Shown: positions 52,323 to 62,392 of the stretch, in pieces | How the letters are laid out: every line of letters begins with the position of its first letter | Numbering within the stretch: the stretch's first letter is position 1 | Source: Qipengyuania sp. HL-TH1 | GTDB taxonomy: Bacteria; Pseudomonadota; Alphaproteobacteria; Sphingomonadales; Sphingomonadaceae | Direction: 5' to 3' | Length of the DNA stretch: 64,000 nt | Assembly: GCF_036365825.1 (NCBI RefSeq) | Contig: NZ_CP142675.1 | Coordinates: forward strand, 2,860,501 to 2,924,500 | The notes under the pieces: generated by a model | What the model was told of the DNA's origin: nothing | What the model saw: the letters and a program-made list of their open reading frames with translations, nothing else | Databases searched by the model: none | Program-made: the position numbers and the translations under genes

Positions 52323-52351
52323 GTGTCTATTCCTTTCGTGTCCGGGCGGGC

Positions 52352-53098
52352 TCAGGCGATCCCGAGGGCCTTGATCTTGGCGACGAGTGCATCGACGTCT
52401 TCGACCTTTTCGCCCGCCTGGCGGACCGGCGGTTCGGAAACATTGGTCGTGGTCAGGCGCGGCGCGGTATCGACGCCGTAATCCGCCGGGCTCTTGGTAT
52501 CGAGCGGCTTCTTCTTCGCCTTCATGATGTTGGGCAGCGAGGCATAACGCGGCTCGTTGAGGCGCAGGTCGGTGGTGACGATCGCGGGCATGGTCAGCTT
52601 GACCGTCTGCAGACCGCCATCGACTTCACGCTTTACCGTGACGCTGTCGCCCTCGACCTCGACCGTATTGGCGAAGGTGCCCTGCGGACGGCCCATCAGC
52701 GCGGCGAGCATCTGGCCGGTCTGGTTCGAATCGTCGTCGATCGCCTGCTTGCCGAGCATCACGATGCCGGGTTCTTCTTCCTTGGCGATCGCCTGGAGGA
52801 TCTTGGCGACGGCGAGCGGTTCGACCTCGTCATCGGTTTCGACCAGGATCGCGCGGTCGGCGCCCATGGCGAGCGCAGTGCGCAGCGTTTCCTGCGCCTT
52901 GGCAGGACCGACGCTGACGACCACGATTTCTTCGGCCTTGCCCGCTTCCTTGATGCGGATGGCTTCCTCGACGGCGATTTCGTCGAAGGGGTTCATGCTC
53001 ATCTTGACGTTGGCGAGGTCGACGCCCGAGCCGTCGGCCTTGACGCGCGGCTTGACGTTGTAATCGATCACCCGTTTCACGGGGACGAGGATTTTCAT
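52352..53098 (-). CDS. etfB: Electron transfer flavoprotein beta subunit
   Basis: The 248-aa subunit binds AMP. It begins '[20 protein letters not shown]' and contains '[20 protein letters not shown]', '[19 protein letters not shown]' and '[20 protein letters not shown]'-type family sequence. It leads the etfBA operon. A 14-bp palindrome sits upstream at the likely promoter. Confidence 0.95.
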   Translation of the reverse strand: MKILVPVKRVIDYNVKPRVKADGSGVDLANVKMSMNPFDEIAVEEAIRIKEAGKAEEIVVVSVGPAKAQETLRTALAMGADRAILVETDDEVEPLAVAKILQAIAKEEEPGIVMLGKQAIDDDSNQTGQMLAALMGRPQGTFANTVEVEGDSVTVKREVDGGLQTVKLTMPAIVTTDLRLNEPRYASLPNIMKAKKKPLDTKSPADYGVDTAPRLTTTNVSEPPVRQAGEKVEDVDALVAKIKALGIA

Positions 53099-53143
53099 GC
53101 GATACCTTCCTCTCGATAGAATCTGTGGCGCCCGCCTATCTCG

Positions 53144-53157
53144 CGTTTACGTAAACG
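53144..53157. promoter_or_regulatory. 14-bp palindrome CGTTTACGTAAACG upstream of etfB
   Basis: The perfect palindrome lies 46 bases before the etfB start. On the minus strand it directly overlaps a TTGACG -35-like hexamer (TTGACGTTTACGTAAACG). TTTACGTAAA-type sites are known for regulators of acyl-CoA and branched-chain amino acid catabolism (LiuR-like MerR proteins); that match is from memory and is only suggestive. Confidence 0.5.
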
Positions 53158-53298
53158 TCAAGTAAGCGGGGTGCGGTGAATGCGACGCTTACCGTAATCC
53201 CTCGCGCTATGCGCGGTATGGGTCAAGCGGCGCCGGCCTTCATCTTTACTATGGGTGGCGGCGGGATTAGTTTCGCCGTTCTCGACGGGAGGAAGGCA

Positions 53299-53808
53299 AT
53301 GCGCGTCTGGACGATTTTCGCGGCCGCGGCGGGGCTGGCCGCAGCACCCCTCGCCGCCGAGGAAACCCGGCTGGCCTCGGCGGACCATGTCCCTCCGCCA
53401 GCAGCAATCGAACAGCTCGACTGGCTGGTCGGTCACTGGTCGGGCGAGGGTATCGCCGGTGCCGTCGCGCATGAAAGTTGGCTGCCGCCGAGCGGTGGGA
53501 CGATGGTGGGGACCTTCGTCCAGGAAACCGGCGAGGGCGAGGTCATGTTCACCGAGCACATGTACCTGGCAGAGGAGGACGGCTCGCTCGTCGTCAGGCT
53601 CAAGCATTTCAATCCCGACCTCACCGGATGGGAGGAAAAGGACGATATGCTGCGCTTCCGCCTGGTCGCAGTGGAGGATTGCGCCGCCTATTTCAGCGCG
53701 CTCACCTATCGCTGCGATGGCGACGACGGGTTGGTGGTCGCCGTCCGCATGAAGAGCGAGGGCGACGCGGTCGAAGAGCTGGTGTTCCGCTTCCGGCGCA
53801 ACCGCTGA
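53299..53808 (+). CDS. DUF6265-type secreted protein
   Basis: The 169-aa protein has a signal peptide ending APLAAE and a lipocalin/FABP-like small beta-barrel domain: 'LDWLVGHWSGEGIAGAVAHE', 'GGTMVGTFVQETG' and 'LVVRLKHFNPDLTGWEEKDD'. The DUF6265 assignment is by sequence character. It probably binds a small ligand in the periplasm. Starts further upstream (53176) would hide the signal peptide. It is convergent with sucC. Confidence 0.7.
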   Translation: MRVWTIFAAAAGLAAAPLAAEETRLASADHVPPPAAIEQLDWLVGHWSGEGIAGAVAHESWLPPSGGTMVGTFVQETGEGEVMFTEHMYLAEEDGSLVVRLKHFNPDLTGWEEKDDMLRFRLVAVEDCAAYFSALTYRCDGDDGLVVAVRMKSEGDAVEELVFRFRRNR

Positions 53809-53822
53809 CGCCGGAAATGCGA

Positions 53823-53848
53823 AGGGCGGACCCTGCCGGGCCCGCCCT
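53823..53848. terminator. Bidirectional stem between DUF6265 gene and sucC
   Basis: AGGGCGG-A-CCC, loop TGCC, GGG-C-CCGCCCT pairs ten positions around one A/C mismatch. A U-run is lacking on both sides, so termination is likely but not certain. Confidence 0.5.
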
Positions 53849-53879
53849 CCTAAACCTTACGCGGCAGCGGTCGAAGCGA

Positions 53880-55079
<1,200 letters not shown>

Positions 55080-55196
55080 GGAGTGCGTCGTCCTTCGCGT
55101 GATGCGCGTGGGGTAATGGGAGTCGCAGCGGCCATAAGCATGTCTGGGCGCGCTTGAAAAGGCCCGCATTCGGGTGCAGGGCCGCGTCACACGCAC

Positions 55197-55973
55197 ATGA
55201 TCGACAGCCAACGCCTCGAATCCATCGTCTCCGAAGCCGGGAGGATCGCCTACGACCTGTGGCCGGGAGCGGGCAACGCTCTGGATGCATGGGAGAAAAA
55301 GCCCGGCGATCCGGTATGCGAGGCCGATCTTGCGGTCGATGCCTTTCTCAAGCGCGAACTTGGCGCGCTGTTGCCGTCGGCGGGCTGGCTGTCGGAGGAA
55401 ACGGCCGATGATCCGGCACGCCTCGAGCACGATCTGATCTGGCTGGTCGATCCGGTCGACGGGACGCGCGACTTCATCCGCGGACGCCCCGGCTGGGCGG
55501 TATCGGTCGCGCTTATCAGCGGCGGGCGCCCGCTGATCGGGACGCTCTGCGCCCCTGCACGCGGCGAGACCTGGCAGGCAGTCGCGGGGCAGGGCGCGTT
55601 CCGCAACGGGCAGCCGCTCTCGGCTTCGATGCGGCGCGAATTCGCGGGGTCGCGGGTTCCGGCGCATGCCTTGCCCAAGACCGACACCGATCTGGTCACC
55701 GTCGACCAGCCCAATTCTATCGCGCTGCGCATCGCCATGGTCGCTGCCGACGAGGCCGATCTGGTGGCAACGGTGCGCTGGGGATTCGAATGGGATATCG
55801 CCGCAGCGGGCATGATCGCGCGCGAAGCGGGCGCGGCGGTGAGCGATGCCTATGGCAACAAGCTCGATTACAACAAGCGCGATCCGCGCGCCTTCGGGGT
55901 GCTGGTCAGCGCGCCCGACATCCACACCGCAGCGGTCGCGCGGCTGGCACAGCGACTCGACACGCAGACATGA
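55197..55973 (+). CDS. Inositol monophosphatase-family phosphatase
   Basis: The 258-aa protein has both metal-binding signatures: '[15 protein letters not shown]' (DPxDGTxxF) and '[18 protein letters not shown]' (WDxAAG), plus the 'LSEE' metal ligand. Members act on inositol phosphate, 3'-phosphoadenosine 5'-phosphate (CysQ) or histidinol phosphate (HisN-like); I cannot choose among them from sequence. It is divergent from sucC and ends inside the ompA terminator hairpin region. Confidence 0.88.
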   Translation: MIDSQRLESIVSEAGRIAYDLWPGAGNALDAWEKKPGDPVCEADLAVDAFLKRELGALLPSAGWLSEETADDPARLEHDLIWLVDPVDGTRDFIRGRPGWAVSVALISGGRPLIGTLCAPARGETWQAVAGQGAFRNGQPLSASMRREFAGSRVPAHALPKTDTDLVTVDQPNSIALRIAMVAADEADLVATVRWGFEWDIAAAGMIAREAGAAVSDAYGNKLDYNKRDPRAFGVLVSAPDIHTAAVARLAQRLDTQT

Positions 55974-56001
55974 AAAAGGGGCCGGTCAGAAACCGGCCCC
56001 C
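55973..56001 (-). terminator. Terminator of the OmpA-family gene
   Basis: On the minus strand GGGGCCGGU, loop UUCUG, ACCGGCCCC is a perfect nine-pair stem followed by five U. The U-run abuts the stop codon of the convergent inositol-monophosphatase gene. Confidence 0.88.
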
Positions 56002-56034
56002 AGTTCGTGCGATCTTCCAAAGGGCCCGGGGGCC

Positions 56035-56730
56035 TTACATCCCCTGGGACTGGGCGGCTTCGACGTCCTGCTGGTCGAAGGGGATGATCTTGATTTCAAC
56101 GCGGCGGTTGAGCGGCTGGTTGACGTTGTCGGCGGTTGCCACCTTCAGCCGGGTTTCGCCAAAGCCCATCCAGCGCAGGCGCGAGGAGCTGACCCCGCGC
56201 GAGGTGAGGTAATTGGCGACGGCCTGCGCGCGCTGTTCGGACAGGCGCTGGTTCGATTCGGCCGAACCGACGGTATCGGTGTGACCGTAAACGTCGACCA
56301 GGCTGTTGGGATATTGCGTCAGGCTGCTGGCCACGCGGTCGAGCAGATCGCGGAAGCCCGGCGAGATGGTGTAGCTGCCGGTGGCGAAGGTCACGCCGTC
56401 GGGCAGGTTGACGAGGATCGCCTCGCCGCCATCGGTTTCGGTCACGTCGACACCCGAGCCGGCGGTCTGTTCCTTCAGTTCCTTGACCTGCTGGTCCATC
56501 TTGTAGCCGACCACGCCGCCGGCGACACCGCCCGCTGCTGCGCCGACAATGCGTCCGGTCTTGCCGCCGATGACGCCGCCGAGCAATCCGCCGACGACAG
56601 CACCGCCGGCCGTGCCGAGCACGGTGCGCGAGATTTTCTGCTCGCCGGTATTGGGATCGGTGACACAGGCCGACACGGTCATCAGGGACACGGCGGCCAG
56701 GCTGGCGGTAAGAATGCGCGATTTGTTCAT
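56035..56730 (-). CDS. OmpA-family lipoprotein with glycine zipper (YiaD-like)
   Basis: The 231-aa protein starts at ATG 56730 after GGAGGAG. It has a lipoprotein signal (lipobox SAC near residue 22), a glycine-zipper segment (about residues 40-80, 'GTAGGAVVGGLLGGVIGGKT') and a C-terminal OmpA peptidoglycan-binding domain with 'VDVYGHTDTVGSAESNQRLS' and 'YLTSRGVSSSRLRWMGFG'. It should tie the outer membrane to the cell wall. A start at 56823 would lose the signal peptide. Confidence 0.9.
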   Translation of the reverse strand: MNKSRILTASLAAVSLMTVSACVTDPNTGEQKISRTVLGTAGGAVVGGLLGGVIGGKTGRIVGAAAGGVAGGVVGYKMDQQVKELKEQTAGSGVDVTETDGGEAILVNLPDGVTFATGSYTISPGFRDLLDRVASSLTQYPNSLVDVYGHTDTVGSAESNQRLSEQRAQAVANYLTSRGVSSSRLRWMGFGETRLKVATADNVNQPLNRRVEIKIIPFDQQDVEAAQSQGM

Positions 56731-56914
56731 GTAATTCTCCTCCTCTGAGGTGGCAGGTGGCCCTGTCCGGGATCGCTGCCGGGCGAGTGATACCGGACGC
56801 GCCCAACCCGCGTCACTGTTCATCCAACCTTCCAGCGACCCGCCAGTTCCATTCGCGCGGAAGATAAGTCATCCGAGGCTGGCAGCGCAGGGCTTTTGTG
56901 CTAGCGACGCGCGG

Positions 56915-58219
56915 GTGACACCTTTTCCCTGGACCGACCTGCTGATCATCGCGGGGCTGATCGTGCTCAATGGCGTTTTCGCCATGAGCGAACTCGCCAT
57001 CGTCTCGGCGCGCACCGCGCGCCTGCGGTCCGCTGCGCATCAGGGCACTCGCGGAGCGCAGATCGCGCTCACGCTGGCGGCGGAGCCGGGCAAGTTCCTT
57101 TCGACCGTACAGATCGGGATTACGCTCATCGGGATCATTGCCGGTGCCTATTCGGGGGCCAGCCTTGGCGGGCCGGTGAGCGAGCGGCTGGTGCTGCTCG
57201 GCGTGCCCGCCAGTTGGGCGCCCCAGGCGGGGTTCGCGACCGTCATCGCCCTCACGACCTATCTCAGCCTGGTAGTCGGCGAGCTGGTGCCCAAGCAGGT
57301 CGCGCTACGCGCAGCTGTGCCGATCGCAATCTATATGGCGCGGCCGATGGCGGTGCTGGCCAAGGTCGCTGCGCCGCTTGTGTGGCTGCTCGATGCATCG
57401 TCGGGTCTGCTTATCCGCCTGCTTGGCGTGCGGCCCGCGGGCCAGAGCGCGGTTACCGCCGAAGAACTGCACATGCTGTTTGCCGAAGCCACGCGCAGCG
57501 GGGTGATCGAGCATGAACAGCACCAGATGCTGCAGGGCGTCGTGCGGCTGGCGCAACGCCCGGTGCGCGAGCTGATGACGCCGCGCACCGAGGTCGACTG
57601 GATCGATATCGCTGCGGACGAGGCGGCAGTGCGCGCGGTGCTCGACGCCAGCCCGCACTCGCTGCTGCCCGTGGCCGAAGGGTCGCCCGACCGGGTGCTG
57701 GGCGTGGTCAAGGTGCGCGATATCCTGTCGCGGCTCATCGCCAACCAGCCGGTCAATGTTGCCGATCTGATGATCAAGGCCGAGGTCGTGCCCGACCAGC
57801 TCGATGCAGTCGATGCCTTGCGCGTGTTGCAGCAGGCCGAAGTCGCGCTGGCGATGGTGCATGACGAATACGGCCATCTCGACGGGATCATAACGCCGGT
57901 CGATCTGCTCACCGCGCTGGTGGGCGATTTCGCCAGCGACCAGGACCCTGGCGATTCGCCAGGCATTACCGAACGCTCCGATGGAAGTCTGCTGGTGTCG
58001 GGCTCGCTTTCGGCCGATGTGCTCGCCGACCGGCTAGGCATCGAATATGGCGACGATCGCGAGTTCGGCACTGCGGCAGGCTATGCGCTGCACGTGCTCA
58101 AGCGGCTGCCGGGCGAAGGCGACTATTTCACCGACCAGAGCTGGCGTTTCGAAGTGATCGACATGGATGGCCGGCGGATCGACAAATTGCTGGTGAGCAG
58201 CGAAGCGAGCGAAGTTTAG
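56915..58219 (+). CDS. CNNM/CorC-family membrane protein (hemolysin C-like)
   Basis: The 434-aa protein has an N-terminal DUF21 (CNNM) domain with about four membrane helices ('FAMSELAIVSARTARLRSAA'), a CBS pair ('RPVRELMTPRTEVDWIDIAA' and 'EVALAMVHDEYGHLDGIITP') and a C-terminal CorC_HlyC domain. Relatives export Mg2+ or Co2+ or stabilise such transport; 'hemolysin' labels are historic. GTG 56915 is the first start in frame close to the conserved domain. Its stop is followed at once by the repeat element. Confidence 0.88.
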   Translation: MTPFPWTDLLIIAGLIVLNGVFAMSELAIVSARTARLRSAAHQGTRGAQIALTLAAEPGKFLSTVQIGITLIGIIAGAYSGASLGGPVSERLVLLGVPASWAPQAGFATVIALTTYLSLVVGELVPKQVALRAAVPIAIYMARPMAVLAKVAAPLVWLLDASSGLLIRLLGVRPAGQSAVTAEELHMLFAEATRSGVIEHEQHQMLQGVVRLAQRPVRELMTPRTEVDWIDIAADEAAVRAVLDASPHSLLPVAEGSPDRVLGVVKVRDILSRLIANQPVNVADLMIKAEVVPDQLDAVDALRVLQQAEVALAMVHDEYGHLDGIITPVDLLTALVGDFASDQDPGDSPGITERSDGSLLVSGSLSADVLADRLGIEYGDDREFGTAAGYALHVLKRLPGEGDYFTDQSWRFEVIDMDGRRIDKLLVSSEASEV

Positions 58220-58222
58220 TTT

Positions 58223-58473
58223 TTTTTGCTGTTCGCACCGACATCTCTCGGTGCGTCCTCGCTAGATGCGCAGCAAGCTGCGCCCGCTGCGGGCGGCCGG
58301 TCGGCCTTGCCGTCCGCTGGTCGCGGACGGGACTTACGCTATTCAGGCATGGTAGCGATGGGAACCGAGCCGAAGGCGAGGCAAGGGCGACCGCCCGCCC
58401 ACAGGGGCCCGGAGCAAAGCGAAGGAATAGCCCCGAGGATGCACCGACGGATGTCGGTGCGAAACACAAAAAC
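58223..58473. repeat. Multi-hairpin intergenic repeat, copy B, with long terminal inverted repeats
   Basis: The element fills the whole gap between two convergent stop codons. Its ends are about 39-base inverted repeats (58223-58261 and 58434-58473), each with an internal hairpin (CGCACCGA/TCGGTGCG on the left, GCACCGAC/GTCGGTGC on the right) and outer T-runs that would also serve as terminators. The minus-strand reading of 58381-58440 matches the core of copy A at 28497-28555. Similar GC-rich hairpins lie inside, including one with CGCTA/TAGCG. Confidence 0.8.
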
Positions 58474-58883
58474 TAACCCGGGATAACCGCCGCGGCGCTG
58501 GCGCCGTCGCCTTCGGGCGCGGCGATGATGTCGCGGGTCACGCTGCCCTTGGCGACCGTTGCCGTGCCGGGATCGCCAACCGCACTGCGGATGCCCGGAG
58601 CGGCTGCTCCGGCGCGTTCGAGCATGCTGGTTTCGACGCTGCTACGCGCCTGCGGGCCACCGAACAGCGCTTCGAGCGTCTGCGATGCGGCGCTGCCTTC
58701 GGACGGGCGCGGGGCGCCGGGCTGCGGCGGCACGAGGTTGAAATCGGGCGGCACCACCAGCGGTGCCTGGCGCTGCACGGCAAACTCGTCGGGCCGGTCG
58801 CGGTTGAGCAGGCCGCCACCACCGCACGCTGCGGTCATGGCACCAAGGCCGGCGATCAGGGCGATACGGGCGAATTTACTCAT
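58473..58883 (-). CDS. DUF3035 lipoprotein
   Basis: The 136-aa protein has a lipoprotein signal (lipobox TAAC, residue about 18) and a Pro-rich body: 'DEFAVQRQAPLVVPPDFNLV' followed by 'PRPSEGSAASQTLEALFG'. DUF3035 proteins are small alphaproteobacterial lipoproteins of unknown function; the 'PPDF.LPxP' motif is typical. It is coupled to lspA (TGATGA overlap), whose enzyme should process it. Confidence 0.82.
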   Translation of the reverse strand: MSKFARIALIAGLGAMTAACGGGGLLNRDRPDEFAVQRQAPLVVPPDFNLVPPQPGAPRPSEGSAASQTLEALFGGPQARSSVETSMLERAGAAAPGIRSAVGDPGTATVAKGSVTRDIIAAPEGDGASAAAVIPG

Positions 58884-59431
58884 CACTTGCTCTCCGCGGC
58901 GTCGGCCGCCTTGGTGTTCATGAGGCCATCGACCTCTTGGTCGTCCTTGTCGCGCATGAGGAAGGCGCGTGCAAGGACGATGACCACGCCGATGGTGATA
59001 GCCGCATCGGCGACATTGAAAATCAGGAAGGGGCGGAAATCGCCGAAATGCAGATCGGCGAAATCGACGACATAGCCCAGTTCGTAGCGGTCCTTGATAT
59101 TGCCCAGCGCGCCGCCGAGGATCAGCGACAGCGCGAAGATATCGCCCAGCAGTTTCTCGCGTAGCATCCACGCGGTCACCACCAGCGCGATCACTGCGGT
59201 CACCAGCACCAGGCCCCAGCGCATTTCGGGCGAGGTCGCCTCGAACATGCCGAGCGAGACGCCGAAATTGCGCGTGAAACGCAGGTCGAAAATCGGCAGC
59301 AGTTCCATCGCCTCGCCAACCCGGTCGATGCCGAGCGTTTTGGTGACGAAATTCTTGCTCCACTGGTCGGAAGCGAAGATCAGCAGCGCGATCACACAGC
59401 CGATCAGGCGGTTCTTCAGCACCGGGGTCAT
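58883..59431 (-). CDS. lspA: Lipoprotein signal peptidase (signal peptidase II)
   Basis: The 182-aa membrane aspartyl protease removes signal peptides from lipidated prolipoproteins. It has four membrane helices and the catalytic aspartates in 'GGALGNIKDRYELGYVVDFA' and 'FNVADAAITIG'. ATG 59429-59431 overlaps the ileS stop. The order ileS-lspA is widespread. It serves the lipoproteins in this window (1606, 2472, 42450, 56730, 58883). Confidence 0.94.
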   Translation of the reverse strand: MTPVLKNRLIGCVIALLIFASDQWSKNFVTKTLGIDRVGEAMELLPIFDLRFTRNFGVSLGMFEATSPEMRWGLVLVTAVIALVVTAWMLREKLLGDIFALSLILGGALGNIKDRYELGYVVDFADLHFGDFRPFLIFNVADAAITIGVVIVLARAFLMRDKDDQEVDGLMNTKAADAAESK

Positions 59432-62257
59432 TGCACGGCATCCAGCTCGGCGACCGCGCTTTCGCAGCGGTCGCACAAATCGCCGTCTTCCCCGACGCTG
59501 GGCAGCAGGCGCCAGCAGCGCCCGCACTTGTTTTCGTCTGTCCGCGTCACCGTCACCGCATCGCTATCGCCGCGCGTGACTGACGCGGTGATGAACAATT
59601 CGGCGAGGTCGGCATCGCTGAAGCCTTCGGGCACGGCCGCAGCGGGAACCACCACATCGGCTTCGAGGCCCGAGCGGATGACCTTGTCGCGCCCGCAGCG
59701 GCTCGATCGCTTCCATCACGTTCTCGCGCAGTTCGCGCAGCTTCTCCCAGCGTGCGCCTTCGGCGATCACACCCGGCACCTGCGGCCATTCGAGGAGGTG
59801 GACGCTGCCGCCGTCGGGGTAGCGCGTCGACCACACCTCCTCTGCCGTGAACACCAGCACCGGCGCGGCATAGCGGACCAGCGCGTGGAACAGCAGGTCG
59901 AGCACTGTGCGATAGGCGTTGCGCTTCACGCTGCCCGGCCCGTCGCAATAGAGCACGTCCTTGCGGATATCGAAGTAGAAGGCCGACAAATCCTCGTTAC
60001 AGAAATCGACCAGCAACCGCGTATAGGCGTTGAAGTCGTAATTCTCTGCCGCGTGGCGCAGCTTGCCATCGAGATCGGCCAGCAGCGCGAGGATATAGAC
60101 CTCGAGTTCGGGCACTTCGCCGACATCGCCCATATCGCCGACAAAGCCGTCGAGCGCGCCGAGCAGATAGCGGAAGGTATTGCGCAGTTTGCGGTACTGG
60201 TCGCCCGCGCCCTTGAGGATCTCGTCGCCGATGCGGTGGTCCTCGGTCGAATCGACGCTGAGCGCCCACAGCCGGATGATGTCCGCGCCGTATTGTTCCA
60301 TGACCTTGAGCGGATCGATCGTGTTGCCGAGGCTCTTCGACATCTTGCGCCCGTCGCTGGCCATGGTGAAGCCGTGCGTCAGCACCTGGTCGTACGGCGC
60401 GCGGCCGCGCGTGGCGCAGCTCTCCAGCAGCGAGGACTGGAACCAGCCGCGATGCTGGTCGCTGCCCTCCAGATAAAGGTCGGCGGGCCATTTCAATGCC
60501 GGCCAGCGCCCGCTTTCGAGCGTGAAGGCATGCGTACAGCCCGAATCGAACCACACATCGAGAATGTCGGCGACCATTTCGTAATCGTCGGGATTGTAGG
60601 CCTCGCCGAGGAATTCGGCCTTGCGGCTCTCGTCCCAGGCATCGACGCCGTCTTCGCGCACTGCGGCGATGACGCGCGCGTTCACTTCGGGGTCCTGCAG
60701 ATATTCGCCCGTGCCGTTCTTCACGAACAGCGTTATCGGCACGCCCCAGGCGCGCTGGCGCGACAGCACCCAGTCGGGACGGCCTTCGACCATCGAACCG
60801 ATCCGGCGGCGGCCCTTTTCGGGGATGAAGCGGACGCGTTCGATCTCGGACATGGCACGGCTGCGCAGCGTGCCGCCGCCGCCCAGTTCCTTGTCCATCG
60901 GCACGAACCACTGCGGCGTGCAGCGATAGATCACCTTGGCTTTCGAGCGCCAGCTATGCGGATAGGAATGCTGGTAGTCGTCGCTGGCCGAGAGCAGCGC
61001 GCCCGCTTCGCGCAAATCGCTGCAGATCGGGCCTTCGGGCGAATTGAACGGCTTGTTGATGACGCTGCGGCGGCGTTCCTTGCCGTTCTCGTCCAGATCG
61101 CCAGCGCCGAGCCATTCCCAGTCATCGCGATAGCGCCCGTCGGCCATGACCGCGAAGACCGGCTCGAGCCCATTGGCGCGGCACAGCAGGAAGTCGTCCT
61201 CGCCATGGTCGGGCGACATGTGGACGAGCCCGGTGCCTGAATCGGTTGTGACGAAATCGCCTGAGAGCATGGGGCGCGGCGTCGCGTAAAATCCGCCGAG
61301 GTGATGCATCGGATGGCGAACCATGGTTCCGGCTAGGTCGGAGCCTTTGTAGATTGTTACGGTTTCCGCGGCGCTCTCAGGCGCGCCGGTACCATTCTCA
61401 TTGGCGCCCGTGCGAAGAGAGAGCGCGTAGCAAAGATCTTCCGCGACAAGATAGCGCTTGTCCCCGTAGTGAACGACAACATACTCAACATCCGGCCCAT
61501 AGGCCAAAGCCTGGTTGACCGGGATCGTCCACGGCGTGGTCGTCCAGATCACCGCATGTGCGCCGACCAGTTCCGGAATTGCTGATTCGGTGATCTCGAA
61601 GGCCACGTCGATCTGGGTCGAGGTGATGTCCTCATATTCGACCTCGGCCTCGGCCAGCGCGGTTTCTTCCACCGGGCTCCACATCACCGGCTTCGAGCCG
61701 CGATAGAGATTGCCCGCCTCGGCGAATTTCATCAGTTCGGCGACGATCGTCGCCTCGCTGTCGAACTGCATGGTCAGGTAGGGATTGTCCCAGTCGCCCA
61801 TGATGCCGAGCCGCTTCAATTGCTCGCGCTGCACATCGACCCATTTCTTGGCGTAGGCGCGGCATTCGGCGCGGAATTCGGCCGGCGGGACCGCTTTCTT
61901 GTCGAGCTTCTTCTTGCGGTACTGTTCCTCGACCTTCCATTCGATCGGCAGGCCGTGGCAGTCCCAGCCGGGCACGTAGGGCGCGTCCTTGCCCATCAGG
62001 TTCTGCGTGCGGCAGACCATGTCCTTGAGCGTGTGATTGAGCGCGTGCCCGATATGCATGTCGCCATTGGCGTAGGGCGGGCCGTCGTGCAGCACGAAGG
62101 TCTCGCGGCCGGCGCGCGCCTCGCGCAGCTGGCGGTAGAGCCCCTCCTCTTCCCAGCGCGCGGCAATCTTCGGCTCCTTTGCAGGGAGGCCGGCCTTCAT
62201 GGGGAAATCGGTCTTGGGCAGGAAGACCGTGTCTCTGTAATCGCGCTTTTCGGACAT
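59428..62257 (-). CDS. ileS: Isoleucyl-tRNA synthetase with an apparent frameshift near its end
   Basis: The enzyme charges tRNA-Ile. HIGH-like 'ANGDMHIGHALNHTLKDMV', KMSKS in 'DGRKMSKSLGNTID' and the editing domain are present. After 'EAIEPLR' (59695) the frame goes wrong; the proper ending ('DKVIRSGLEADVVV' through the zinc finger 'CGRCWRLLPSVGEDGDLCDR') is read one frame over, to the TGA at 59428. Removing one C from the CCC at 59692-59694 restores a 942-aa protein of normal length. As ileS is essential, a sequence error is the likeliest explanation. Confidence 0.92.
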
Positions 62258-62301
62258 ATAGGCGAGCCGTTAGGCCAAACCCGCCCCGCGATAAAGACTT
62301 T

Positions 62302-62390
62302 CGTCGCCCCTGCGCAGGCAGGGGCCCAGATAAGCTTGCGGAGTGCGTAAGGGTGAGATCAGCTGGACCCCTGCCTGCGCGGGGGTGACG
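62302..62390. repeat. Palindromic intergenic repeat with 28-base arms
   Basis: The arm CGTC..CCAG (62302-62329) is the inverted repeat of CTGG..GACG (62363-62390), with 25 of 28 positions identical; as RNA two of the three differences are G-U pairs. The arm sequence type (CCCCTGCGCAGGCAGGGG) is one I recall as common between genes in Sphingomonadales. It lies between ribF and ileS. Confidence 0.75.
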
Positions 62391-62392
62391 GG

